Source: Paenibacillus mesophilus (GTDB lineage: Bacteria; Bacillota; Bacilli; Paenibacillales; NBRC-103111). Taken from it: a stretch of DNA of 64,000 bases. Position 1 is the first letter of the stretch. Every line of letters begins with the position of its first letter. Positions 1 to 6,893 of this stretch are shown piece by piece. The stretch covers positions 62,001 through 126,000 of the forward strand of contig NZ_VCRA01000010.1 in NCBI RefSeq assembly GCF_005938385.1, in the 5' to 3' direction. The position numbers and the translations under genes are program-made. The notes beneath the pieces were generated by a model, which did no database searches, was not told where the DNA came from, and saw only the letters and a program-made list of their open reading frames with translations.

Positions 1-219
1 TTTCTGATGCGGAGGATGCGGACCGTTCGTGCCGGACCGGTACGGCCCCGGGCGAACGAACAGCATGTCTCCTTTGGTCAATTCGGTTTCGAAGTCGTCC
101 AATTGAAATTGAAACGTGCCTTGCACGACAAAAATAATGACATGCCTCATCGATTTGATGCGGGATCTTCGCCAGTTCGGAATATTATCGTCGTAGATCA
201 CATTTTCCAATCGAAGCAT
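1..219 (-). CDS. AraC-type regulator, N-terminal cupin part only (cut by window edge)
   Basis: Reading leftwards from an ATG at 219, the frame stays open to the window edge and gives about 73 residues. They have the pattern of an AraC-family sensory cupin: a short beta-rich stretch (HVIIFVVQGTFQFQLDDFE), then TKGDMLFVRPGPYRSG. A GGGAGGA ribosome site lies just upstream, which supports this start. The helix-turn-helix part would lie outside the window. The gene is divergent from the sugar hydrolase at 729, so it is a plausible regulator of that gene and of the binding protein at 2376. That link is inferred from position only. Family confidence is moderate because no DNA-binding domain is visible. 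Confidence 0.6.
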   Translation of the reverse strand, partial: MLRLENVIYDDNIPNWRRSRIKSMRHVIIFVVQGTFQFQLDDFETELTKGDMLFVRPGPYRSGTNGPHPPHQK

Positions 220-294
220 CCTAAGTCCTCCCGGTTGGCCGAGTTCGTTGCTCTCTATGGATGAGTTTATGGGCGCAGGCGCAAAAAAGCAATC

Positions 295-499
295 GAGGCT
301 GTTGAGAAATTCTGCAATGAGAGGAAGCAGTGATGGCAAGGAGGCGGGGAATGTGCTCCACTTCCGTTAAAATCGAGTTGCTTTATTTGAATTTAAGCGG
401 GTACAACTCGATTTTAAAGTCAGACGCTTCGCTTTACGCACATCTCCCTGCCCCCTCTTTGTATTTCAAAACTCTCATTTTGACTATCTCAACAAGCTG
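295..499. mobile_element. MITE-like element: 205-bp imperfect palindrome
   Basis: The gap between the divergent genes holds one large imperfect inverted repeat. The outer ends read GAGGCTGTTGAGA on the left and, reverse-complemented, CAGCTTGTTGAGA on the right. An ATGAGAG/CTCTCAT pair lies further in. The inner arms are a perfect 14-bp pair, 367-380 and 404-417 (TTAAAATCGAGTTG), around a 23-nt loop. Left and right halves also share GC-rich stretches between these blocks. AATC occurs on both flanks (291-294 and 500-503) and could be a short target duplication. No protein is encoded. This is the form of a non-autonomous miniature element; the parent family was not identified. Confidence 0.55.
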
Positions 500-560
500 A
501 ATCCTCTTTACATGTTTTTAATAGTGATATCGTTAAGGAATTGGGATTTTCTTAATGGTG

Positions 561-572
561 TTCCACGTGGAA
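561..572. promoter_or_regulatory. 12-bp perfect palindrome TTCCACGTGGAA upstream of the hydrolase gene
   Basis: A perfect dyad sits about 160 bp before the GTG at 729. Nearby, at 629-641, an AGCGCTTTCC core resembles half of a CcpA cre box. Together they suggest an operator region for carbohydrate-responsive control. No protein was matched to the palindrome. Confidence 0.3.
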
Positions 573-728
573 ATATCTAAAATAGAAAGTAAGCCGGACG
601 GGAAGGATTCGGTTCGTAGATTAGAGGGGGAGCGCTTTCCGCAGTGGCTCGGGAACATGTATAGGGGAAAAAGTATTTACAAATTGTTAAGCTAGTTTGT
701 TGTGGCTTACAGCAGTGGAGGGCAAATT

Positions 729-2198
729 GTGTTCAATCCTAATACTCCTGCATACTATCCGGCAAAGGTCACAGGCAACCGTGCACCCGGGGTGTTGCCC
801 GAGGGGAGAAGGCTGCCCCGCGGTTGGACCGCCGTTCCGCTCGATCGTGGAGACGGGATTTTGCTGGAATGGGAAGTACCCGCGTCATCGGTGCAGCGCG
901 CCGCCGGCGAGAGCAGGCTGCGAATCGCGGTGGCGCTCGATTATCGGAGCGAGCAAAAGGTAGAGGCGTTTCTCGCACGGTCTGGAGAGCGGATCGGCAG
1001 CTTCGATATTCGTTATGCCTATACGTTCCAGCCGTTCGAGATCGTGCTGGACGGGAAACGGACAGCGGACGCCGTTCGCGAAGGCGTGTTGCTGCGGATG
1101 GCCGGCGATGGGCAGCCGATATGGATATTCGATGAGCTGCAGGGCGACGAAGCGCGCAAGCTTTTTGTCCCCCATCTGCTCATCGGAGGCGGCGAACGGC
1201 GGATCGAGCCGTTCTTGAACAGCGTCGCCTCGCTGTCTTCCCTGCAGCCTTTCGGCTGGCTGGAAGGCTGTGTGCTCGACGGGCTGTACGCGCTGCGCCC
1301 GGCGGTCGGGGCCAACCATATCGATCCGGTAATCGAGAAGCATCTCGGGCAATATTTGAGCGAGGACGGGCGGCTGTTGTACGAAGATCTGCACGGCCAA
1401 GCGGCGGACGATAAGCTGACGACCATTGAAGCGACACTGCCGCTGGCGGTCATCGCCAAGCTTCAAGCCGACCATCCGGTCGTCCTGCGGACCATATCGT
1501 TCTGGGAGTCGCGGTCAACGGCAAGCCGCGGAGCGATCGTCGACGGAGACTCGATCACGGCGGAAGGCACGTATACGGTGGCCTACCCGCTGGCCGTCAT
1601 CGGTTCGAAGCTGGGCCGGGCGGATTTGGCCGAGCGGGCGGTAAGCGAGGTCTTGCTTCGCCGGGATGCGCTGGCCAGAGGACAGCATCTGTACTTGCGG
1701 TATAACCGGAAGACCGATACGCATGTTTTCCGCAGCTGGTCGCGGGCTTATGCCTGGTATATGGTCGGCATGACGAGGACCTGGCACGAATTGAAGCGTT
1801 CCGTTTTTGGCCATATGCCCGAACTGGGCGAGCTGGAGCGGGAAATTCGGAGAATGGCGGATGTCGCCATGCATTGGGTACGGCCGGAAGGACTATGGAC
1901 GGCGTTTCTGGACGAGCCGGATACCGGCGCCGAAACGTCCGGATCGGCGGGGATTGCCGCAGCCCTCGCGTTGGGAGCGGGATACGGTCTGCTTGAGAGG
2001 CATCACTATGACGCGGCGGCGAAGACGTTCGAAACGATTCAATCGTATCTGACGCCGGACGGCATTCTCTCGGGCGTCACCCAGCATAATGCCGGCGGGA
2101 TCGAGCTGCAAACTTGCGGATACCGCGTACTGTCGCAGATGGGGATGGGGCTGCTGGCACAGCTGTATGCGGCCGTAGACGCATATAAGCATGCATAA
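729..2198 (+). CDS. Glycoside hydrolase of the GH88/GH105 type (unsaturated uronyl hydrolase-like)
   Basis: The protein (489 aa) has no signal peptide and looks like an (alpha/alpha)6-barrel hydrolase. The most telling segment is RSWSRAYAWYMVGMTRTWHEL, which resembles the W-R-G-x-G-W block of GH88/GH105 enzymes. These enzymes cleave unsaturated uronic acid from oligosaccharides made by polysaccharide lyases. The start is placed at GTG 729 because AGTGGAGGG lies at the right distance before it; an upstream in-frame GTG at 702 has no ribosome site. The gene is followed by a sugar-binding lipoprotein at 2376 and flanked by AraC regulators, so it fits an oligosaccharide-use locus. Fold and general activity are fairly likely; the exact substrate is unknown. 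Other (alpha/alpha)6 families are possible. Confidence 0.6.
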   Translation: MFNPNTPAYYPAKVTGNRAPGVLPEGRRLPRGWTAVPLDRGDGILLEWEVPASSVQRAAGESRLRIAVALDYRSEQKVEAFLARSGERIGSFDIRYAYTFQPFEIVLDGKRTADAVREGVLLRMAGDGQPIWIFDELQGDEARKLFVPHLLIGGGERRIEPFLNSVASLSSLQPFGWLEGCVLDGLYALRPAVGANHIDPVIEKHLGQYLSEDGRLLYEDLHGQAADDKLTTIEATLPLAVIAKLQADHPVVLRTISFWESRSTASRGAIVDGDSITAEGTYTVAYPLAVIGSKLGRADLAERAVSEVLLRRDALARGQHLYLRYNRKTDTHVFRSWSRAYAWYMVGMTRTWHELKRSVFGHMPELGELEREIRRMADVAMHWVRPEGLWTAFLDEPDTGAETSGSAGIAAALALGAGYGLLERHHYDAAAKTFETIQSYLTPDGILSGVTQHNAGGIELQTCGYRVLSQMGMGLLAQLYAAVDAYKHA

Positions 2199-2322
2199 GG
2201 TTGTCGGGGGGACGGGCTGATCCGCGTATCAGCCGGTTCTTGCCAAAGGAGAGAAGCATATCTCGCTACGGGTCGTAGTGACACTATGACGCGATTCGGG
2301 CTTATACGGAGCCGTGAAATTA

Positions 2323-2336
2323 GGAAAGCGCTTTAA
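2323..2336 (+). promoter_or_regulatory. Candidate CcpA cre box
   Basis: GGAAAGCGCTTTAA matches 12 of 14 positions of the ideal cre sequence TGAAAGCGCTTTCA. It lies 40 bp before the start codon of the sugar-binding lipoprotein, where CcpA would repress in rich carbon. This is inferred from motif and position only. Confidence 0.5.
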
Positions 2337-2375
2337 TTATTCTGGGTTATATTTTAAATTTACGGGGGGATCGAG

Positions 2376-3710
2376 ATGAAGAACTATCGTGCAGGTGCAA
2401 GCGTTGTATGTGCGGCCATTCTGGCTGTATGGGCAGCGGGCTGCAGCGGCGGCACGGCGGAGCGAGCCGGAACGGATGCGACCGGCAAGCAGGCGGAAGC
2501 GAAGCCGCAGGAGCCGATCGAGATCGTATTGTACGGGGGGCAATCGAATTGGACTCAGGAAATGTTCGACGCCCTCTACGGGAAAGCGATCAAGCGGAAA
2601 TTCCCTCATATTACGCCAAAGCTGATCCCGAACAGCGACACGCCGCTCGAACAGCTGATCACGACGGGAACGCCGTTCGACCTGATGCTCGTCACTCCGT
2701 CCGGAACGCGCAGGATGGTGATCGACTACAATCTGCACACCGATTTGACGCAAATGATTCAGGCGAGCAAATTCGATTTGAACCGGTTCGACAAGACGAT
2801 CATCGATACGCAGCGCGATATCGCCAAGGGCGGGCTGTACGGGCTGCCTGCCTTTACCCAGTTCCAAGTGCTGTTCTACAATCGCACGATTTTCGACAAG
2901 TTCGGAGTTTCTTATCCGAAAGCCGGGATGACCTACGATCAATTGTACGAGACGGCGGTCAAATTAAGCCGGATCGAAGGCGGAGTGAAGTATTACGGGC
3001 TGGGCACGAATATATTGTGGCAATATCGAACAAGTCAGCTACCTGTAGCATTAGTCGATCCGAAGACCAACAAGTCCGTTTTCGACGATAAAGCGAAGAC
3101 CGTATTCGAAAACTGGCTGCGCTTCTTCAGCATACCCGGATTCGTTGGGACGGATAGAATGGCGAAAGGCTCGGACCTGGAAAATATGTTCTTCAAGGAT
3201 CAAACGTTGGCGATGTACCCGCATTACACGAACGTCGCCCGGCGTCTTCCCGATACGGAAATATTGAAATGGGACGTCGCGCCGATGCCTTATTACAAAG
3301 AGGCGCCGGGCGTTGCGCCTTCGGTCGATCCGTACTACTTGTACGTCATGTCTACGAGCAAGCATAAGCAGGCCGCTTTCGAGGTCGCCGCCTTCCTGAC
3401 TTCGGAGGAGGTGCAGATCGAGTTGGCCAAGGAAGGCTTCACGCCGGCGATCAATACGCCGGAGGTCCGGGCGGCATTCGGCCAAAACAACAAAAACTAC
3501 CAAGGGAAAAACATCAGCGCCTTCTTTCCCGAGAAGTTCGCGGCGGCGCCCCCTTTCTCGCCTTATTACGCGATCGCCGATACGAGCATTCAAGCCGTAT
3601 TCGCCGATGTCGTCACGGGCAAAAAAGACGTCAATACGGCGTTGCGGGAAGCCGAGGCGACCTCGAACAAGCGGATCGAGGAGCAGATCGCCACAACCGG
3701 AGTGAAATGA
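2376..3710 (+). CDS. Extracellular sugar-binding lipoprotein of an ABC importer (family 1)
   Basis: A lipoprotein signal ends in WAAGC with the modified cysteine at residue 23. A low-complexity linker follows, then a periplasmic-binding fold of the family-1 (MalE-like) type: YGGQSNWTQEMFDALY, PFDLMLVTPSGTRRMV, GLYGLPAFTQFQVLFYN and a C-terminal HKQAAFEVAAFLTSEEVQ segment. Length (444 aa) is normal. GGGGGGAT precedes the ATG. It would capture an oligosaccharide at the outer membrane face and hand it to a permease. No permease or ATPase gene is adjacent, so it is an orphan here and must pair with components elsewhere or act as a sensor ligand. Its neighbour at 729 suggests uronic-acid-type oligosaccharides (inference). 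Confidence 0.85.
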   Translation: MKNYRAGASVVCAAILAVWAAGCSGGTAERAGTDATGKQAEAKPQEPIEIVLYGGQSNWTQEMFDALYGKAIKRKFPHITPKLIPNSDTPLEQLITTGTPFDLMLVTPSGTRRMVIDYNLHTDLTQMIQASKFDLNRFDKTIIDTQRDIAKGGLYGLPAFTQFQVLFYNRTIFDKFGVSYPKAGMTYDQLYETAVKLSRIEGGVKYYGLGTNILWQYRTSQLPVALVDPKTNKSVFDDKAKTVFENWLRFFSIPGFVGTDRMAKGSDLENMFFKDQTLAMYPHYTNVARRLPDTEILKWDVAPMPYYKEAPGVAPSVDPYYLYVMSTSKHKQAAFEVAAFLTSEEVQIELAKEGFTPAINTPEVRAAFGQNNKNYQGKNISAFFPEKFAAAPPFSPYYAIADTSIQAVFADVVTGKKDVNTALREAEATSNKRIEEQIATTGVK

Positions 3711-3760
3711 CGGGTACCGACAAGCGATCGGACAATTATGGGGAAGCAGTCAGTTATCCA

Positions 3761-3790
3761 GGCGGCCGGGAGGCCGCCTTACATTTTTAA
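3761..3790. terminator. Shared terminator between convergent genes
   Basis: A perfect 7-bp GC stem GGCGGCC/GGCCGCC with a 4-nt loop (3761-3778) is followed by TTACATTTTT. It lies between the stop of the binding protein and the stop of the convergent AraC gene, so it can serve the plus-strand gene at least. Confidence 0.65.
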
Positions 3791-4540
3791 TGTGTGGGAA
3801 GGGGGATGGCCGACTATTTTCTTGTACATGTAGTTGAAGTACGTCTGATCGCAGTATCCGAGCGATTCGGCGATTTCTCCGATCGTCATCGTGTCGGTCA
3901 AGAGCAGCTCGCGGGCGGCGGCGATGCGGACTTCGTGCATGTATTCGATCGGGGGACGCCCCGTAACCTCCTTGAACACGCTGGAGACATAGGTAGGCGA
4001 GCGGTTGACGACTTGCGCCATATCGCTCAGGCGAAGCGGCTCGCGGTAATGCTGCACGATGTACTGCTGAACGCGGAGCGCCAAGTTCCGCCGGGAGGAG
4101 GAGTGGCTGTCGCCGAACCGTTCGCGGTGGACGAGGCCGAGTATTTCCATCAAGATGCCGCAGGCTATGAACTCATAACCCGGCATTTTGCCGATCCAGT
4201 GTTCGTACAGCATCGAGAATCTCTGCTTCAAATAGTCGCAGCCAAGCGGCCGGATATGCACATACGGCTCTCCCCGCAATGGATGACCCTCGATCGATAA
4301 ATCCCTAAAATGTGCGGAGTACAGCTGGAGCGGTTCCGACTTATCCGCTTCCGCGGAGCGCAGTGTGCCTTCCGGAAAAAACAGTCCTTCCCCCTTCCGG
4401 ACTACAACCGCCTCCTCGCCGATCCGATAAGCGGCCGCGCCTCTAATGACCAGAATCAATATATCGTGCTTGACCGTTTTTCTCGGTACCCGCCAATTGC
4501 CGTTAACGGCCTGCTGGAAGGCGATATTGTCGATCTTCAC
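3779..4540 (-). CDS. AraC-family transcriptional regulator
   Basis: The 253-aa protein has an N-terminal cupin-like sensor (about residues 25-85, containing ILVIRGAAAYRIGEE and GEGLFFPEGTLRSAE). The C-terminal double helix-turn-helix (about 155-250) has the typical second-helix text TIGEIAESLGYCDQTYFNYMYKKIVGHPP. The start is a GTG at 4540, chosen because AAGGAGG lies about 10 nt upstream. It is convergent with the sugar-binding protein and divergent from the amidohydrolase. Direct repeats containing ATCGTAA in the divergent gap (4568-4581 and 4603-4615) would suit an AraC dimer. Likely targets are the amidohydrolase pair or the sugar genes; the effector is unknown. Confidence 0.85.
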   Translation of the reverse strand: MKIDNIAFQQAVNGNWRVPRKTVKHDILILVIRGAAAYRIGEEAVVVRKGEGLFFPEGTLRSAEADKSEPLQLYSAHFRDLSIEGHPLRGEPYVHIRPLGCDYLKQRFSMLYEHWIGKMPGYEFIACGILMEILGLVHRERFGDSHSSSRRNLALRVQQYIVQHYREPLRLSDMAQVVNRSPTYVSSVFKEVTGRPPIEYMHEVRIAAARELLLTDTMTIGEIAESLGYCDQTYFNYMYKKIVGHPPSHTLKM

Positions 4541-4567
4541 GGGTTGGAGGCCTCCTTCTTTTCATTC

Positions 4568-4615
4568 AAAATCGTAAAATCACTAAAAAAACGATATGAT
4601 TACCAATCGTAATCG
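4568..4615 (+). promoter_or_regulatory. Direct repeats in the divergent AraC/amidohydrolase promoter gap
   Basis: AAATCGTAAAATC (4568-4581) and CCAATCGTAATCG (4603-4615) share the core AATCGTAA in the same orientation, about 35 bp apart. Such spaced direct half-sites are typical for AraC-family binding. The assignment is an inference. Confidence 0.3.
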
Positions 4616-4679
4616 ATAGGAGACCCCTTTACAATAGGGTATGTAAGAAAGCCGGATACCGAGAGGGGTAAACCTTAGT

Positions 4680-5741
4680 ATGAGCAATCTGGAAATGAAA
4701 GTGATCGACGTCGACATTCATAATTCGTTGAAAAGCCACCTGGACCTTGTCCCGTATTTGCCGGAGCCATGGAAATCGCGCGTGGCGAGCTCGGGGCTCG
4801 GGCTGCCTGGACACGGCTATCAGAGCCCGATCGGGGTCATTCGCAAAGACTGTACACCGCCTTCGGGCGGACCGGCCGCTTCCGACCCGGCTTTTCTAAT
4901 CGAGGATCTGCTGAAGCCGTACGGGATCGAATACGGTATTTTGACCGGAAACTTGATGGGGGTCTCGACGATGCACGATCCGGACCATGCCGCCGTCATC
5001 TCTTCGGCCTATAACGATCATTTGGTAGAGCATTGGCTCGAGAAGCATTCCCGGCTCCGCGGCTCGATCTTGGTCTCGGCTTACGATCCGCTGCTTGCGG
5101 CAAAGGAAATCGATCGGATGGCCGATCACCCGCGAATGGTTGGCGTCATTATGGGGAGCGGTCAACGCGCTTTGCTCGGTCAGCGCCAATTTCACCCGAT
5201 CTATGAATCGGCGGAGCGTCATGGTCTTCCTGTAGCGATTCATCCGGGGACGGAAGGCGCCGGGGGATCGAATCCGCCGACGGCGTCCGGTTATCCGACA
5301 AGGTATTTGGAGTGGCATACCAGCTTGTCGCAAAACTATATGGCGCATTTGACCAGTCTCGTATGCGAGGGCGTGTTCGAGAAGTTTCCGCGTTTGAAGT
5401 TTGTCCTGCTCGAAGGGGGCATCGCCTGGCTGCCTCATCTGATGTGGAGGCTGGATAAAAATTATAAAGGGCTGCGCTCCTCCGTACCGTGGCTGAAACG
5501 GCTGCCGAGCGAATATATACGCGATCATTGCCTGTTCTCCACCCAACCGATCGAAGAGCCGGAAGATCCGAAGCATCTGATCTCCATATTCGACATGATC
5601 GACGCCGAGAATATGCTGATGTTCTCGAGTGATTATCCGCATTGGGACAATGACGTGCCAACGGAAATATTGAAGCGGCTCAGCCCGGAGGCGAAGCGGA
5701 AAATATATTACGAGAATGCGAAGAAGCTATACCAACTATAG
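4680..5741 (+). CDS. Amidohydrolase family 2 (TIM-barrel metal hydrolase or decarboxylase)
   Basis: A 353-aa PF04909-type protein. Metal-site landmarks are visible: DVDIH at residues 10-14 (first ligand motif in the D-x-D-x-H variant), HPGTEGAG around 188, and FSSDYPHWDND near 320 with the catalytic aspartate. Members hydrolyse or decarboxylate aromatic and related ring compounds in the cytoplasm. GAGAGGGG precedes the ATG. A Rieske ferredoxin-like gene follows 16 bp after the stop. The pair resembles aromatic-compound degradation modules, although no oxygenase large subunit is present. The substrate cannot be read from sequence. Confidence 0.85.
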   Translation: MSNLEMKVIDVDIHNSLKSHLDLVPYLPEPWKSRVASSGLGLPGHGYQSPIGVIRKDCTPPSGGPAASDPAFLIEDLLKPYGIEYGILTGNLMGVSTMHDPDHAAVISSAYNDHLVEHWLEKHSRLRGSILVSAYDPLLAAKEIDRMADHPRMVGVIMGSGQRALLGQRQFHPIYESAERHGLPVAIHPGTEGAGGSNPPTASGYPTRYLEWHTSLSQNYMAHLTSLVCEGVFEKFPRLKFVLLEGGIAWLPHLMWRLDKNYKGLRSSVPWLKRLPSEYIRDHCLFSTQPIEEPEDPKHLISIFDMIDAENMLMFSSDYPHWDNDVPTEILKRLSPEAKRKIYYENAKKLYQL

Positions 5742-5757
5742 AGCGGAGGCGAGCCCG

Positions 5758-6108
5758 ATGGCTGTTCATTACGTAGCCGAAGCCGGCGATATTGCGGAAG
5801 GCGGGAGAATGATCGTCGAAGTAGAGGGGAGATCGATCGGAGTGTATCGCGTGAACGGGGAGCTGTATGCACTGCACAACAGATGTCCGCATGAGGGAGC
5901 GCCATTGTGCAAAGGGCCCGTGTGCGGAACGACGATGCCGTCCCGGGTGTACGAATACGAATATGGCCGCCGCGGCGAGCTCGTCCGCTGCCCTTGGCAC
6001 GGCTGGGAGTTCGAGATCAAAACCGGCAAATCCTTGTTCAGCGACAAGGTGCGGACACGCTCCTACAAAGTGCAGGTCGACGAAGGCAAAGTCGGCATCG
6101 TCCTTTAA
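5758..6108 (+). CDS. Rieske [2Fe-2S] ferredoxin-like protein
   Basis: A 116-aa protein with both cluster-binding boxes: C43-x-H45 (RCPHEGAPL) and C78-x-x-H81 (RCPWHGWEFE), the Rieske pattern CxH...CxxH. There is no membrane segment, so it is a soluble electron carrier. The ATG at 5758 follows GGAGG; an earlier in-frame start inside the amidohydrolase lacks a ribosome site. A KGPVCGTTMPSRVYEYEYG insertion between the boxes is typical of dioxygenase-type Rieske proteins associated with amidohydrolases. It is co-transcribed with the amidohydrolase and probably supplies electrons to a partner oxygenase encoded elsewhere, or senses oxidation. Confidence 0.9.
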   Translation: MAVHYVAEAGDIAEGGRMIVEVEGRSIGVYRVNGELYALHNRCPHEGAPLCKGPVCGTTMPSRVYEYEYGRRGELVRCPWHGWEFEIKTGKSLFSDKVRTRSYKVQVDEGKVGIVL

Positions 6109-6215
6109 AGCCCGATGCAGCGGCGGCGCCGGATCGATGAAGACGAGCGCGTGCAAGTTATCTTTCCCGACTTCTCGGCTATACTACGAAGAGACTGGAA
6201 GGAAGGATTCCCCAA

Positions 6216-6806
6216 ATGACGCTAATGGATGAACCATTCACGATCTTGCCCGAAGAAGCGGCGCCGCCCCATGCGCGGCAATGTGACCGTTGCGAGCTAT
6301 CCGGCCAGCGGACCCGCGTAATATGGGGAGAAGGAAATCCGGACGCCCCGATCATGATGATTCTGGATAACCCCGGAGCCCGGGAAGACCGGCAAGGAAT
6401 CGAGTTCCTGTGCGGGACGCGCGAGACGCTCCAGCTCGGCATGAGGGAGGCGGGCCTGGATATCGGCTCCGTCTACGTCACTTATTTGCTGAAATGCAGA
6501 CCTGTCCGCGCCTATAATAAGCCTGCGGCGAGAGAGGCATGCGCGTCGCACCTTCTGCTGCAGTTGCAGCAGAAGCGGCCGCTTCTGCTATTCGGCTTCG
6601 GCAATGTCGTGGCGGAAGCGCTGTTCCCTTGGCGGGAAGAAGCCAGCGTGAAAGTGCTGAGGGGGAGCTGGCACGACTATCAAGGGATTCCGGTCGGATT
6701 TTCGTATCATCCGCTTGCCGTCCGAAGACGGCCCAACCTGATGAGGCTGTTCGTGGAGGATCTCTCCGCTCTCGCGGCGCGATGGAAGAAGACGCGGGAG
6801 ATGTAG
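6216..6806 (+). CDS. Uracil-DNA glycosylase superfamily protein (family 4-like, iron-sulphur type)
   Basis: The protein (196 aa) keeps the family-4 layout. Four cysteines at 23, 26, 94 and 109 (CDRC, KC, EAC) would hold the [4Fe-4S] cluster. Residues 51-67 (DNPGAREDRQGIEFLCG) align with the active-site motif, and YHPLAVRRRPNL with the DNA-intercalation motif. The usual GExPGxxED is here LDNPGARED, so the first motif is altered. It may be a uracil or other base-excision glycosylase, or a diverged member with a different role. GGAAGGA precedes the ATG. It stands alone, with a terminator just downstream. Confidence 0.75.
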   Translation: MTLMDEPFTILPEEAAPPHARQCDRCELSGQRTRVIWGEGNPDAPIMMILDNPGAREDRQGIEFLCGTRETLQLGMREAGLDIGSVYVTYLLKCRPVRAYNKPAAREACASHLLLQLQQKRPLLLFGFGNVVAEALFPWREEASVKVLRGSWHDYQGIPVGFSYHPLAVRRRPNLMRLFVEDLSALAARWKKTREM

Positions 6807-6864
6807 AGCGCAGTGAGAGGCGGGAGGGGCCCATAGAGCCGCACATGGAACCGAAACCGGACAA

Positions 6865-6893
6865 GTCCCCGCCTGAATAGGACGGGGACATTT
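6865..6893. terminator. Hairpin between convergent genes (UDG-like protein and hybrid kinase)
   Basis: Stem GTCCCCG (6865-6871) pairs with CGGGGAC (6883-6889), followed by ATTTT. It lies between the stop of the glycosylase-like gene and the stop of the convergent kinase gene. The T tract is short. Confidence 0.5.

Noticed and set aside
702..728. GTG 702 as start of the GH88/105-like gene
   Set aside because: No ribosome site before it, while AGTGGAGGG stands at the proper distance before GTG 729.
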